From positions 248,001 to 312,000 of the forward strand of contig NZ_BDAX01000009.1 in NCBI RefSeq assembly GCF_001612665.1: 64,000 nt of DNA. Direction: 5' to 3'. Numbering within the stretch: position 1 is the first letter of the stretch; the number at the start of each line of letters is the position of its first letter. Under the pieces are notes generated by a model. The model had not been told where the DNA came from. It saw nothing but the letters and a program-made list of their open reading frames with translations, and did not search any database. Made by a program: the position numbers and the translations under genes. Positions 1 through 14,845 of the stretch are shown here, piece by piece. The stretch is from Nocardia alba NBRC 108234. GTDB taxonomy: Bacteria; Actinomycetota; Actinomycetes; Mycobacteriales; Mycobacteriaceae.

Positions 1-1
1 G

Positions 2-3000
2 ACCGGCCATCACGCGCGCTTCCTGCTGTTCCTGCGCCGCTTCCTCGCCGCCGGACCGGACGCCGCACTGTCGACGGTGCCCGTGCTCTCGACGGCCGAG
101 CAGACGGCCTCGGTGCCTGCCCGCGGTCCGGTCGGCGTCACGCCGCGCACCCTGCCGCAGATTCTCGCGGCGGGCGCCGCGATCGACCCGCACGCACCGG
201 CGCTGCGCTGGGGCATCGACGAGGCGCTGAGCTATCGCGAGGTCGACGACTACACCGATCGACTGGCCCGCCTGCTGATCGCCGCGGGCGCCGGTCCCGA
301 AACTCCTGTCGCACTGTCGATTCCACGCTCGTCGGAATCCGTGCTCGCCACCATCGCGGTGGCCAAGACCGGTGCGCCGTTCGTGCCGATCGATCCGACC
401 TACCCCGACGATCGCATCGAGCACATGATCGACGACAGCGGCGTGGTCACCGGCCTGACCATCGACGCGGTCCGAAACTCCCTGCCCGACAAGGTCGATT
501 GGCTCTCGCTGGACGACGAAGCCACCGTCGCGGCGCTCGCCGCGCAGAAGTGCGCGCCGATCACCGATGCCGACCGCACCGCCCCGATCGCGCTGGATCA
601 GGTGGCCTACATCATCTACACCTCCGGGTCGACCGGACTGCCCAAGGGCGTGCTGGTCTCGCACCGCGGGCTGGCGAACCTCGCCGCGAGCTCGGGTGCC
701 GGTTTCGGTGTCGAGCCGGACTCTGTTGTCGCCCATGCGGTTTCGCCGAGCTTCGATATCTCCGTCGAGGAGATCGTGGTGACCATGGCCGCGGGTGCCA
801 CCCTCGCGGTGGTTCCGCCCTCGGCGTACGCGGGCGAGGACATGGCGCGGGTGCTGCGCGCGCATCGCGTCACCCATCTCAATGTCACCCCGGCCGTTGT
901 CGGCTCGCTCGAGCCGGCCACGCTGCCCGACCTGCGCACCATCGTCGTCGGCGGCGATGCCTGCCCGCCGGAACTGGTGGCGAAGTGGGCCGGTCGCGCA
1001 TTGATCAACGGGTACGGTCCCACCGAGACCACCATCACCACCACGCTGAGCGAGCCGCTGGTTCCCGGCGCCCCGGTGACGATCGGCAGCCTGGTCGGCG
1101 GGGTGTCCGGCCTGGTACTCGATCCGTGGATGCGGCCGGTACCAGCGGGCACCGTGGGTGAGCTGTACCTCGCGGGCCCCGGCGTCGCACGTGGTTATCA
1201 CCGGCGCGCGGGCTTGACCGCGAGCCGGTTCGTCGCGAATCCGCACGCACCCGGCGAACGGATGTATCGCACCGGCGACCTGGTGCGCTGGACCGATGCC
1301 GGCGGGCGCGTCACCCTGGACTATCAGGGGCGCGGCGACTTCCAGGTGAAGGTGCGCGGCTATCGCATCGAGCTCGGCGAGATCGATGCCGCGTTGCAGC
1401 GGCTGCCCGAGATCGACTTCGCGATCACGCTCGGTGTCGAGTCGCCGACCGGCGCCACCGCGCTCGTCGCCTATGTCACCGCCGAGCCGGGTGCCGATGT
1501 CGTTCCGGAGGCCGTGAAAGCCGCTGTCGGCGAGTCTCTTCCGGCCTATATGGTGCCCGCCGTGGTGACGGTGCTCGACCGGGTTCCGTTGACGCCACTC
1601 GGCAAGGTGGACCGAAAAGCATTGCCCGCGCCCGATTTCGGCGCCCGCGCGGTCACGAGCCGACCCCCGTCCACGCCGAGGGAACAGGCACTGGCCGACC
1701 TGTTCGCCGACGTGCTCGGACTCGACGCGGTCGGTGTCGACGACAGTTTCTTCGCCCTCGGCGGCGACAGCATCGTGTCGATCCAGCTGGTCTCGCGGGC
1801 CAAAGCCGCCGGCATCTCGTTCAGCGCCCGCGATGTCTTCGAACGCAAGACGGTGGCCGCGCTGGCCGCTGTCGCCGGCGACACCGAGGTCCACGTGGTG
1901 GAGGAACTGCCCGGTGGTGGGGTCGGCGCTATAGAGCTCACCCCGATCGTGCACGCGATGATCGAGCACCCCGACACCTGGGGACGCTACGGGCAGGCCG
2001 TGCTGATCGGGCTGCCCAAGGGGTTCGACCGCCCGATGCTCGCGGCGGCGCTCCAGGTCCTGCTCGAGCACCACGATCTCTTGCGTTCCTCGCTGCGACC
2101 GACCGCCGACGGCTGGGAATGGGTTGTCGCCGAACGCGGTTCGGTCGATGCCGGGAGTCTGATCGACGTGGTCGTGGCCGATACCGACGACGCGCTCGAG
2201 TGCGCCCTACAGAACACCGCGGACCTGCTCGATCCCACCACCGGCGCCGTCGCCCGGTTCACGCTGATCGAACACGCCGACGCCGCCCCGCTGTGCTGGC
2301 TGGTGCTGCACCACCTGGTCACCGATGGTGTCAGCTGGCGAATCCTGTTGCCCGACTTGGCCACCGCGGCCTTCGGTGGCGCGCTCGACCCGGTCGGTAC
2401 CTCCTTCCGGCGCTGGGCGCACAGCCAGCCCGAGAACGCCGCGACACGGCTCGACGAACTGCCGATCTGGCAGGCGATCCTGGCAACCCCCGACCCGCCG
2501 TTCACCCAGACCGCCGACACCTCGGCTACTCCCGACAGGTCCCACGACACCACACCGTCCGCCTCCGCCGCTCCGACCACCCCCGAGAATGTCTCGGCCC
2601 CTTGTACTTTCGACCCCGAACTCGATGTGGTCGCCACGATGGCGCAGTGGCAGACGACGGTGCCCGACGACGTCGCACAGGCCGTCCTGCACGACGTACC
2701 CGAGCGGTTCCATTGCGGCGTCGACGATGTGCTGCTGGCCGCCCTCGCCATGGCCGTGTGCCGGTGGCGCGACCGCACCGGCGCCCTGCTGACGCTGGAG
2801 GGTCACGGCCGCGACGAATCTCTGCTGCCCGGCGCCGATGTCGCGCGCACGGTCGGCTGGTTCACCAGCGTGTACCCGGTCGCGCTCGACCTGACCGGCA
2901 TCGATCTCGACGAGGCGTTCGCCGGTGGCCGGGCGGCGGGTGCGGCGATCAAGGCGACCAAGGAGCAGTTGCGGTCGGTCCCCGATCGCGGTGTCGGTTT

Positions 3001-6000
3001 CGGCCTACTCCGCTATCTGCACAACGAAACCGCCGCGGCGCTGGCGGACGCGCCGACACCGCAGCTGAGCTTCAACTATCTCGGCAGAGCCGTGACCGGC
3101 GACGATCCGTGGGTGCCGCGACGCTTCGCCGCGACCAACGACGACCGCGCGCCACTGGCGGCCGTCATCGACATCAACGCGGTGCGCACCGATGCCGGAA
3201 TGGACGTCACCTGGGCCTACGCGAGCAGACTGCTCGACGAAGCCGACGTGCGCGAGCTGGCGCGGCTCTGGTCGCTGGCGCTGCGAGCACTGCTCATCCA
3301 TGCCGGAACCGGCGACGCGGGCGGGCGCACCCCGTCGGATTTCGCGCTGGTCACCGTCGAGCAGCGCCAGATCGAGCGCTGGGAACACGCCTACCCGACG
3401 CTCACCGACATCTGGCCGCTCTCGCCACTGCAATACGGTCTGCTCTTCCACGCCCTGTACGACTCCGACACCGCCGACGGCTACACGGTCCAGTCGCTGC
3501 TCACCCTCGCGGGCACAGTGGACGCCGCCCGCCTGCGCGCCGCCGCGCAGGCCCTCGTCGATCGGCACGAGAACCTGCGCGTGGCCTTCGTCGAAACCGA
3601 CGACGGTCCCCGCCAGTTGGTGCTGTCCACAGCCGAGATCCACTGGGCGGAAAGGGATCTCACCGAGATCGCCGATGCCGACCAGCGAGCGCGCGAGCTG
3701 GATCGGGTGATCGAACTCGACGCGCTCACCCGTTTCGACCTGACCCGGCCCCCGCTGCTGCGCTTCACCCTGATCAGGACCGACACACAGACTTTCCGAC
3801 TCGTCATGACCAATCACCATCTGGTGCTGGACGGTTGGTCGACACCGCTGCTGGTTCGGGAACTGCTCACCCTGTACGTCACCGCGGGCGACGCGTCGAT
3901 ATTGCCGCCCGCCCAGTCCTACCGCGATTTCCTGTCCTGGCTGGCAGAACAGGACACCGAAGCGTCCCTGGCCGCGTGGAAACAGGCCATGGCCGGGATC
4001 GACACGCCGACCCGCGCCGTCCCCACCCTCGCCGGGATCGAGTCGACCGAGACCGCGATGCTCTCGCGCGATCTGTCCTCGGCCACCGTCGCGGTACTCG
4101 AATCCGCGGCCATGACAGCGGGCGCGACCGTGAACACGCTGGTCCAGGCGGGTTGGTCGGTGCTGCTGGCGATGCTCACCGGCCGCACCGATGTGGTGTT
4201 CGGCGCCACGGTGTCGGGTCGGCCGCCGGAACTGCCCGGTGTGGAGGAGATGGTCGGGCTGTTCATCAACACCGTCCCGGTGCGGGTGACCCTCGATCCC
4301 TCGGAGCGGGTCACCGACCTGCTGGCCCGGGTGCAGGCCGAGCAGGCCCGGCTCATGGACCATCAGCACGTCGGTCTCGCCGCCATCCACCGTGTGGTGG
4401 GGCTGGCCGAATTGTTCGACACCCTCACCGTATTCGAGTCCTACCCCATCGATCGCGAGGCGCTGTCGCAGGCCCTCGACATCGCCGGCATGCGGGTGCT
4501 CGACGTCGAGGGCACCGACGCGACACCGTACCCGTTGAACCTCATGGTCATTCCGCTGCGTGGTGCGGCCGGCGCGGGCGATGCGCTGCGCATCACCGTG
4601 AAGTTCATGGCCGATCAGCTCGCACCCGACGCGGCGCAGACGCTGCTGGACCGATTCGTCCGGGTGCTCGGTCAACTCGCCGAGAACCCGCACGTCCTGG
4701 TCTCCCGACTACAGATCTGCGGCGATACCGAAACAGCCTTGCTCGCACCGGTGCACGGCCCGGCTCCGTTGCCGATGCGCACGCTGCCCGACATCCTCAC
4801 AGCGGGCGCGCGCATCGATCCCACGGCGATCGCGGTCAGCGCGGGCGAGCTGCGGATGAGTTACGGCGACCTCGACGCCTGGTCCAATCGTTTCGCCCGG
4901 GTCCTGCTCCGTCGCGGGATCGGCCCCGAGGTGTTCGTGGTGCTCGCGCTCACCCGGTCGCTGGAATCGGTGGTTGCCGTCTGGGCGCTGGCCAAGACCG
5001 GGGCGGCCTTCGTCCCGCTGGATCCGAGCTATCCGGTGGAGCGGATCGAGCACATGCTCAGCGATTCGAAAGCGCCGATCGGCGTCACCGTGACGGCCGT
5101 CGGCGACGACCTGCCCGGTTCCATCGACTGGCTGCTGCTCGACGACCTGAACACCATGCGCCGCGCGATGCTGGTCTCGGACGCGCCGATCACCGACGCC
5201 GAACGCGGCGGTCCGCTCGACATCGACCACACGGCCTACCTGATCTACACCTCCGGTTCCACCGGCAAACCGAAGGCGGTGCTGCTCAGCCATCGCGGTA
5301 TCGCCAATCTCGTTGCCGCCCAGCGTGACACGCTGGCGCTCGACCCGAGCGCCAGCGCACTGCAGGTCGCCTCCCCCAGCTTCGACGCCTCCGTCTTCGA
5401 GATGCTGACCGCGCACGCCGCGGGTGGCCGCCTGGTCGTCTCGCCGCCGGAGGTCTACGGCGGCGGCGAACTCGAGGCGCTGCTGCGCACGGAGCGGGTC
5501 ACCCACGCGGTGATCACCCCGTCGGCGCTGGCGACGATGGAGCCGACCGATCTCACCGACCTGCGGGTGCTGTCGGTAGCCGGCGAGGCGGCCACCCCCG
5601 AACTGATCGAGAAGTGGGCCGCGGGTAGGCGGATGGTGAACCTGTACGGCCCCACCGAGTTCAGCATCTGGGCGACCGGTCCCGCCGAGCTGCTCTCGGG
5701 CGAGCCGGTCACCATCGGCGGACCGATTCGCGGGGCGGCGCTGGTGGTGCTGGACAGCTGGTTGCGTCCGGTCCCGGTGGGCATCGCGGGCGAGCTGTAT
5801 CTGGCCGGGCCCGCGCTGGCGCGCGGCTACTTCAACCGTTTCGAGATGACCGCGAGCCGGTTCGTCGCCAACCCGTTCGGGCTCGCCGGGGAACGGATGT
5901 ACCGGACCGGCGACATGGTGCGCTGGGTCACGGGCGAGAACGCCGCGCTCACCCTGGAGTACTTGGGCCGCAGCGACTTCCAGGTCAAGATCCGTGGCCT

Positions 6001-9000
6001 GCGGATCGAGCTGGGCGAGATCGACGCGGTCCTCTCGCGCGACGACGAGGTCGACTACGCGGTGACGATCGGGCGGGAAGGCCCGGCGGGCGCCACCGTG
6101 CTCGTGTCCTACGTGCTCGCGGTGCCCGATGTCGAGCTCGACGCCGAACGGCTGCGCGCGCGGGTCGCGGCGGAACTGCCCGGGTATATGGTGCCCGCCT
6201 ATGTCGTTGTCCTGGAGGACATCCCGCTCACCCCCGTCGGAAAACTGGACCGCAAGGCCCTGCCGATTCCGGATTTCTCGGCCGCCCAGCAGTCCTATCT
6301 CGCACCGCGCACACCGATCGAACAGGCCGTCGCCGAGGTGTTCGCCGACGTCCTCGGCAGCGAACGGGTCAGCGTCGACCAGTCCTTCTTCGAACTCGGC
6401 GGCAACTCACTGAGTGCGACCAAGGTGGTGGCACGGGTCAATTCGGCGCTCGGCTCCACCATCGCCCTGCGTGATCTGTTCGACGCGCCGAGCGTGGCCC
6501 AACTGTCGTCGCGGGTCGTCCCCGCCGTCGACGGCACGCCGGGCCGACTCGCCCTCGCCCCCCGTCTGCGCCCCGACCGCATCCCCCTGTCCCCCGCCCA
6601 GCAGCGCATGTGGGTCCTCAACCAACTCGACCCCGCCTCCTCGGCCTACAACATCGCGATCGCCCTTCGCCTCACCGGCACCCTGGATGTGGCGGCGATG
6701 CGCCACGCACTCGCCGACGTGGTCGAACGCCAGGAGAGCCTGCGCACCCGCTATCCCGCCGACGCGCAGGGCCCCCGCCAGGTGATCGTCGGGATCGACA
6801 CCGAGGTTCCGTCGATGCCGCTGATCGATACCGAGGACGGGGCGTCGCTGCGTGCGCGGATCAACGAACTGGCGGGCACGGGTTTCGACCTCACCCGTCA
6901 GGCGCCGCTGCGCGTCGGCCTGTTCCGCATCGACAGTGGTCGAGCCGAAGCCCGCGATGCGCAGCCGAATTCCGGCATCGAGCCGGTAGTAGCCGATGGC
7001 ATCGGCGACGCCCTCGCGCCGACCGCCGATACCTCGCCGCACCACGACGGAGCCTCTCGCTCCGAAACCCCTGTGCCAGTGCATGTTGTGGTCCTCGTGG
7101 TGCACCACATCAGCGCTGACGGCGCCTCGATGGCCCCCTTGGCGGCCGATCTCGTCACCGCGTACTCGGCACGGGTATCGGGCGAGGCCCCCACGCGGCC
7201 CCCGCTCACCGTGCAGTACGCGGACTTCGCCCAGTGGCATCGCGAACTGCTCGGCAGCGCCACGGATTCGGCGTCCGTCGCCGCACAGCAGATCCGGTTC
7301 TGGCGCGAAACCCTGTCCGCCGCACCGGATGCGCTGGAACTCCCGACCGACCGTCCCCGTCCCGCGGTGCAGACGATGCGCAGCGACGATGTCGACTTCG
7401 CCGTCGACGGGCAGACCCACCGCGCGCTGATCGACTTCGCCGCCACGAACAACGTCAGCGTCTTCATGGTCGTCCACGCCGCCCTCGCGGTGCTGCTGGC
7501 CCGACTCGGCGGTACCGGCGATGTCGTCATCGGCACGCCGATCGCGGGTCGCGGCGAAGCCGCGCTCGACGACCTCGTCGGCATGTTCGTCAACACGCTG
7601 GCCCTGCGCACAGCTGTCGACCCCGGCATCGGCTTCCGGGAGCTGCTCGCAGGCGTCCGTGCCGCCGACCTCGATGCCTTCGGCCACGCCGACGTGCCGT
7701 TCGAGCAACTCGTCGCGGCACTCGACCCCACCCGGTCCACCGCGCATCACCCGCTGTTCCAGGTGTCGCTGTCGTTGCAGAACTTCGTCGAACCGGTGCT
7801 CGAACTGCCCGGCCTGCGGGTCGAAGTCGAGGATTTCGACCGCCGTTCCTCGGCCTTCGACCTCACCCTCGACCTGCGCGAACGTTTCGACGAGACCGGC
7901 CCGGCGGGCATCGACGGCGTCCTCACCTACGCCACCGACCTGTTCGACGCCACCACGGTTACCTCGTTCGCGAACCGGTGGCGCCGGGTTCTCGCCACCG
8001 TCCTCGCCGATATCGACATCCGCGTCGCCGATATCGACCTCCTCGCCGAATCCGAACGCGCACAACTTGTTCCGGTTCGCGGCCCCGCCTCCACCACGAC
8101 AACCACCTTGGCCGACCTGCTCACCGCGACCGCGACTACCTTCCCGGACCGGCCTGCGCTGATCTCCACCACGGACCCCGCGACCCGGCCCGCGCCGATC
8201 ACGAATCCGACCGCTGCCGCCACCTCCCCGCCGCCGCACGACACGATCACCTACCGGTCGCTGAAGGCTCGGTCGAATCAGCTGGCCAGGCTGCTGATCG
8301 AGGCGGGCGCGCACACGGAAACCGTTGTCGCGCTCGGTCTGCCCCGCTGCGCCGAACTGCACACGGGTATCTGGGCGGCGGCGCGAGTCGGCGCGGCGTT
8401 CCTGCCGGTCGACCCGAAACACCCGGCGGACCGGATCGAGCACATGCTCACCGATTCCGGCGCGCAGGTGGGAATCACGCTCGCCGAGTACCGGCCGACG
8501 CTGTCCGACACCACCCGCTGGCTGATCCTCGACGACCCCGGCTTCGTCACCCGCCTGAACGCCACCGACGACGCCGACCTCACCCCTGAGGAACTACCGG
8601 CGCCGATCAGAATCGAGAACCCGGCCTGGATGATCTACACCTCCGGCTCCACCGGCACCCCGAAGGGCGTCACCGTGACGCATCGCGGCCTGGCCGACCT
8701 GGTGGCCGCCCAGCGCGCCGACCTGCGCCTCGACGAGCACGCCCGGGTGCTGCAGGTCGCCTCGCCGAGCTTCGACGCGTCGATCTTCGAGGCGCTCATG
8801 GCCTTCGGCTGCGGCGGCGCGTCGGTGATCGCCCCGCCCGGTGTCTTCGGCGGCGCACCCCTGGCGGAGCTGATCGCCGCCGAGCAGGTCACCCACATGG
8901 TGATCACGCCGTCGGCGCTGGCCACCGTCGATCCCGCCGATGTGTCGAGTGTGCGTGTCCTCGCGGTCGCGGGTGAGGCGGTGGGTCCCGATCTCGTCGC

Positions 9001-12000
9001 GCGCTGGTGCGGCGGTACCGACAGGCGAACCATGGTCAACCTGTACGGTCCGACCGAATACACCATCTGGGCAACAGGTTCCGCACCGTTGTCGGCGACG
9101 GAGCCGGTGACCATCGGCTCTCCCGTGCGCGGTGCGAGGGCCCTCGTCCTCGACGACCGCCTACGCCCGGTACCTGTCGGCGTCGCGGGTGAGCTGTACC
9201 TCGCGGGCGCCGGTCTGGCCCGGGGCTACCATGCCCGACCGGGTCTGACCGCGGCCCGCTTCATCGCCGACCCCTTCGGCCGCCCCGGCGAATACCTCTA
9301 TCGCACAGGTGATCTGGTGCGGTGGACGAACGCCACCGCACCGACTCTGGAATACCTCGGCCGCACCGACTTCCAGGTCAAGGTGCGCGGCCAGCGCATC
9401 GAACTCGGCGAGATCGACGCGGTACTCGGCGCGATCGACGGCGTCGATCTCGCTGTGACACTGGGTGTTCCGGGCCCCACCGGCGCCACCGCGCTGGCCG
9501 CCTACCTGGTGCGCCTGCCCGATGCGGACCTCGACATCGCACAGATCAGGGCGCTGGCCGCCGATACCCTCCCCGCCTACATGGTGCCCACCGCGTTCGT
9601 GGTGCTCGACGCGATCCCCATCAACGCGGTCGGCAAACTCGACCGAAAAGCACTGCCGGAGCCGGTTTTCGTCACCGATGACACCCCGTACCGCGCACCG
9701 CAGACACCGACCGAACTGGTGCTCGCCGAGGTCTACGCCGAACTGCTCGGCCGTACCAGGGTCGGCATCGATGATTCGTTCTTCGCCCTCGGCGGCGACA
9801 GCATCCTCGCCATCCAGCTCGTCACCCAGGCGAAGCTGCGCGGCGTGCACTGCACACCGCTGCAGGTCTTCGAACACCGCACGGTCTGCGCGCTCGGCGC
9901 GGCCGTCGATACCGCCGAGACCGTCGAGGCGCTCGCCGAACTGCCCGGCGGCGGCACCGGCGACCTGCCGCTCACGCCGATCGTGCGCTACATGGTCGAA
10001 CGCGGCGGCGACTTCGACCGGTTCGCCCAGACCGCGGTCCTCGAACTGCCCGTCGGCATCGACCGCGCGCGACTCGTCGCCACCCTCACCGCCGTCGTCG
10101 ACCGCCACGACATGTTGCGATCGTGCCTGTGGGCCACCGACGACGGGTGGCGGCTGCGGGTGGCCGAGCCCGGCTCGATCGAGGTCGACACGCTGGTGCA
10201 CCGCACGGCCTTCGACGCCGCCATCGACCCGACCGAGCTGCGCGAATACGCCCGGACCGAGCTCGACTCCGCGATGAACCGGCTGAATCCGGCGGGCGGG
10301 GTCGTCGCGCAGTTCGTGTGGCTGGACCCGGTCGGTGACGCCGGCGCGCACCTCGGGCCGGGACGCCTGATCATCGTCGCCCACCACCTCGCGATCGACA
10401 GCGTGTCGTGGCGAATCCTGGTGCAGGACTTGATCGCCGCCTGGGCCCAGGTCTGCGCGGATACCACTCCCGTGCTCCCCGAGATCGGCACGTCGATGCG
10501 GCGCTGGTCGCATGCGATGACCGAGCAGGCGCAGACCGAGCGGCGCCGCGCCGAACTCCCGTACTGGCAGGCGGTGGTGAACGGCCCCGATCCGCTGCTC
10601 GGTACCCGTCACCTCGATCCCGATATCGACCAGGGACAGACCGTGCGCCGCCTCGACATCGAGGTCGACGAGGACACCACCGCGGCCCTGCTCACCACCC
10701 TGCCCAGCCTGTTCCACGGCAGCGTCACCGACGCGCTGTTCGCCACCCTGGCGGTGGCGCTGGTGCGCTGGCGCGCGCGCAGAGGCGTGCACGAGCCCTC
10801 GGCGTTGCTGCGCCTGGAAGGCCACGGCAGACAGGAGGAAGTCGTGCCCGGCGCCGACCTCTCGCGGACCATCGGCTGGTTCACCAACCTGTACCCGGTG
10901 CGACTGGATCTCGCCGACCTCGACCTCGACGACGCGCTGACGGGCGGCCCGGCCATGGGCGCGGCGATCCGCCGGGTCAAGCACGACCTGCTGGCGGTCC
11001 CGGACAAAGGCATCGGATTCGGCCTGCTGCGCTACCTGAATCCCGAAGCCGCCGAACAACTTCCGTCCCGTCTGCCCGGCCAGATCTGCGTGAACTACCT
11101 GGGCAGGCACACCTCGGTCGACACACCACCCGGCCTCGAAGGTCTCGGTTGGCTGCCCACCGACGCGCTCGGCGATCTCGAGGCGGCCGAGCATCCGGAC
11201 GTGCCGATCATGTCCGCGATCGATATCAACGCCATGGTCGTCGGCAACCGGCTGCGGGCCGACTTCGGTTACGCGGCAGAACTACTCGATCGCGAGGATG
11301 TCACCGAACTCGCGAACCTCTGGGTCGACGCTCTCGGCGCGGCCGCGCGATACGCCGAAACACCTGCTGCCCAGAAGGATTCAGCCGAGGAGGCCGCCGC
11401 CATGACAGCCCGCACGGCGGCGGTCGTCGAGTCCGGACCGGCCGGACTCGGTCTCGACGTGCTGCTCCCGATCCGACCCGACGGCGACCGACCCGCGCTG
11501 TTCTGCGTCCACTCCTCCTCCGGAATGTCGTGGAGCTACCTGGGATTGGCCGAACAGCTCGCGCCGAATCGCCCGATCTACGGGCTCCAGGCGCCCGACC
11601 TCAGCGGCCGTGAACCCAGCGCGCGCTCCATCGAGGAGTTCGCCCAGCGCTACGTGCGCGAGATCCGCGCGGTACAGCCGAACGGCCCCTATCACCTGCT
11701 CGGCTGGTCCTTCGGCGGACTCATCGCCCAGGCGATGGCGGTGCAACTGCGGGCGGCGGGCGAGCAGGTGGGCGTCGTCGCGCTGTTGGACACCGACACC
11801 GCCGACATCGACGGCGACACCATCGAGCGCCTCTCGCCGGGCGCCTTCATCAACACCTTCGGCGCCATCTTCGGCATCGACGACGTGCCCGCCGAATCGA
11901 GCGCCGAACAGGCGGCCGAGCTCATCACCGCCCGGCTCGGCGGGGTCGAACTCATCGACGCGGGCACCATCGAGCGCATGGCCGGCTCCTACAACGCCTC

Positions 12001-12231
12001 CGCGGGGACGCGGACCGGCTATCAGCGCCCGGTCTACCACGGCGACATCGTCTATTTCCGCGCCACGGTCGACCCCGCCGAATGGATGGGACCGGACGGG
12101 TGGCGGCCCTACGTCACCGGTGACATCACCAACCACGACGTCGACGTGACCCACGACGACATGACCAACCCCTACGCGCTGTCGGTCATCGCGCCGCTGC
12201 TCGATGACCACATGGAAGCAGGAGACCGGAT

Positions 12232-12235
<4 letters not shown>
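2..12235 (+). CDS. Non-ribosomal peptide synthetase, 5' end outside window
   Basis: The reading frame is open at the left edge, where the end of a condensation domain is visible, so the start lies upstream. The domain order is A1-T1-E1, C2-A2-T2, C3-A3-T3-E2-TE. The carrier serines are encoded near 1769 (LGGDS), 6407 (LGGNS) and 9800 (LGGDS). The GGDS form precedes each epimerase and the GGNS form precedes a condensation domain, as is usual. Epimerase motifs are [10 protein letters not shown] near 2309 and [10 protein letters not shown] near 10382; condensation motifs are HHLVLDG near 3817 and HHISADG near 7101. The thioesterase serine sits in GWSFGG at 11708. Aligned by eye to GrsA, the pockets read DIENVGGITK (A1), DAFVSALIWK (A2) and DAFVAALIWK (A3). 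A1 recalls ornithine-type codes; A2 and A3 match no code I know. The released peptide should end in a D-residue. The stop overlaps the next start. Confidence 0.95.
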
Positions 12236-13238
<1,003 letters not shown>

Positions 13239-13242
<4 letters not shown>

Positions 13243-14057
13243 CCGCCGCCACCTGGAACACCTCCGCGCGCGCGACACCGGAGACGGTGCAGCAGTGGTG
13301 GGTCCTGACCACCCGGCTGATCGTGCCCTCGATCAAAACCGGCGAGTTCCTCGCCTCGGTCCTCGCGCCCGCGGCCTTCACAGCCAGCTTCTACATCCCG
13401 CTGAAGACCGTGATGACGTTCTCCGGCAACGGTTTCAGCAGCTACGCCCAGTACATGATGCCGCTGGTGATCCTGCAGGCCGCCGCGTTCACCGCCATCT
13501 CGGCGGCGTTCCGCTCGGCGTCGGACTCCGTGGCGGGCCTCAACCGTCGCTTCGGGGCGATGCCGGTGCGGCCGCTGGTCCCGGTCGCGGCGCGGATGTC
13601 GGCCAACCTGTTCCGGCTGCTCATCTCGCTGGCCGCGGGGATCGCCGCGGGCTATGTGATCGGCTTCCGCTTCCGGCTCGATGCCGCGCACACCCTCGCC
13701 TACCTGGCGTTCTCGGTGCTGATCGGGCTCGCGTTCACCCTGGGCGCGGATGTGATCGGTTCGCTGTCCAAGAGCCCGGAAGCCACCTCGCAGGCATTGC
13801 TGCTGCCCCCGTTGATCTTCGGCATGCTCTCGACCGGTCTCGCGCCCGCGAGCCAGTTCCCGGAGTGGATCCAGTGGTTCGTCCGCAATCAACCGGTCTC
13901 CCAATTCGCGATCGTGTTGCGCGCGCTGGCCGGTGACACCCTGGGCAACGCAGGGACGGTGACCTGGTCGCTGGTCACCCCGTCGCTGCTCTGGCTGATC
14001 GGAATGATAGCGATCTGCGCGCCCGTGGCTGTTCGGCTGAGTTCCAGGAGGGCTTGA
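13239..14057 (+). CDS. DrrB-type ABC-2 transporter permease
   Basis: This 272-residue protein has about six hydrophobic segments and the layout of an ABC-2 (DrrB/DrrC) permease. The N-terminal cytoplasmic segment contains a WW pair, and a GxxP-like region lies near FGMLSTGLAPASQFPEW. The ATG at 13239 overlaps the ATPase stop by four bases, so translation is coupled. With the next gene it should form the membrane channel of a heterodimeric exporter serving the upstream NRPS. The DrrABC arrangement is common beside mycobacterial and nocardial lipid and peptide synthases. Confidence 0.88.
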
Positions 14058-14845
14058 TGGCAGAGCAACGCGAGACCTCGGCGGTCTCACTGGTCCGGCA
14101 CACCATGATCCAGACCGAGCGGCTACTGGTGCGCTGGGCGCGCAATCCGGTGACGCTGCTCGAGACCCTGCTCATCCCCTGTCTGCTGCTGCTGATGCTC
14201 AACATCGTGGTGGGCGGTCAGATCGAGAAGTTCACCGGCGACGATGCCCTCTACGGCTCGGTTCCGATGGTCGCCCTCGTCGGCGCGCTGTCGGGCGCCG
14301 TCGCCAGCGGCGTGCTGCTCGGCCGCGAACGCGACGAGGGTCTGCTGGCCCGATTCTGGGTGCTGCCCGTGCATCGCGCATCAGGCCTGGTCTCGCGCAT
14401 CCTCGCCGAGGGCTGCCGGATCCTGCTCGGCACCGTGGCGGTGTTGATCGTCGGCTACCTGCTCGGCTTCCGCTTCCACAACGGCCCACTGGCCGCCCTG
14501 GTGTTCCTGGCGATCCCCGTGGTGTTCGGGCTCGCCTTCGCCACCATGGTCACCGCCGTCGCCGTCTACAGCGCGAAGGCCTCACTGGTCGAGGGCATCA
14601 CGATCCTCGCCTCGCTGATGATGTTCTTCAGCACCGGTTTCGTCCCGCTGGTCGCGTTCCCGACATGGATTCAGCCGGTGGTTCACTACCAGCCGATGTC
14701 GGTGGCCGTCGACGCGATGCGCGGCCTGTCCGATCACGGTCCCATCGCCGAGCCGCTGCTGCTCACGCTCGCCTGGTCCGGCGGCGCGCTACTGGTGTTC
14801 GCCGTGCCCGCCGCCGTCGGCTTCCGGCGCGCGAGCCGACGGTAG
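14057..14845 (+). CDS. DrrC-type ABC-2 transporter permease
   Basis: This is the second ABC-2 permease, 262 residues, with about six membrane helices and the motif STGFVPLVAFPTWIQPV before the last helices. The ATG at 14057 shares its A with the TGA of the preceding gene and is preceded by the Shine-Dalgarno-like AGGAGG near 14047. A TTG three bases upstream is a less likely start. It completes a DrrABC-like set with the two genes before it and should be needed for export of the peptide made by the NRPS. Confidence 0.88.
   Translation: MAEQRETSAVSLVRHTMIQTERLLVRWARNPVTLLETLLIPCLLLLMLNIVVGGQIEKFTGDDALYGSVPMVALVGALSGAVASGVLLGRERDEGLLARFWVLPVHRASGLVSRILAEGCRILLGTVAVLIVGYLLGFRFHNGPLAALVFLAIPVVFGLAFATMVTAVAVYSAKASLVEGITILASLMMFFSTGFVPLVAFPTWIQPVVHYQPMSVAVDAMRGLSDHGPIAEPLLLTLAWSGGALLVFAVPAAVGFRRASRR

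Noticed and set aside
3005..11194. Long open frames antisense to the NRPS gene (for example 3005-4693, 6407-8443, 9161-11194)
   Set aside because: They mirror the codon pattern of the NRPS gene in GC-rich DNA, have no recognisable domains and lie fully inside a certain coding sequence.
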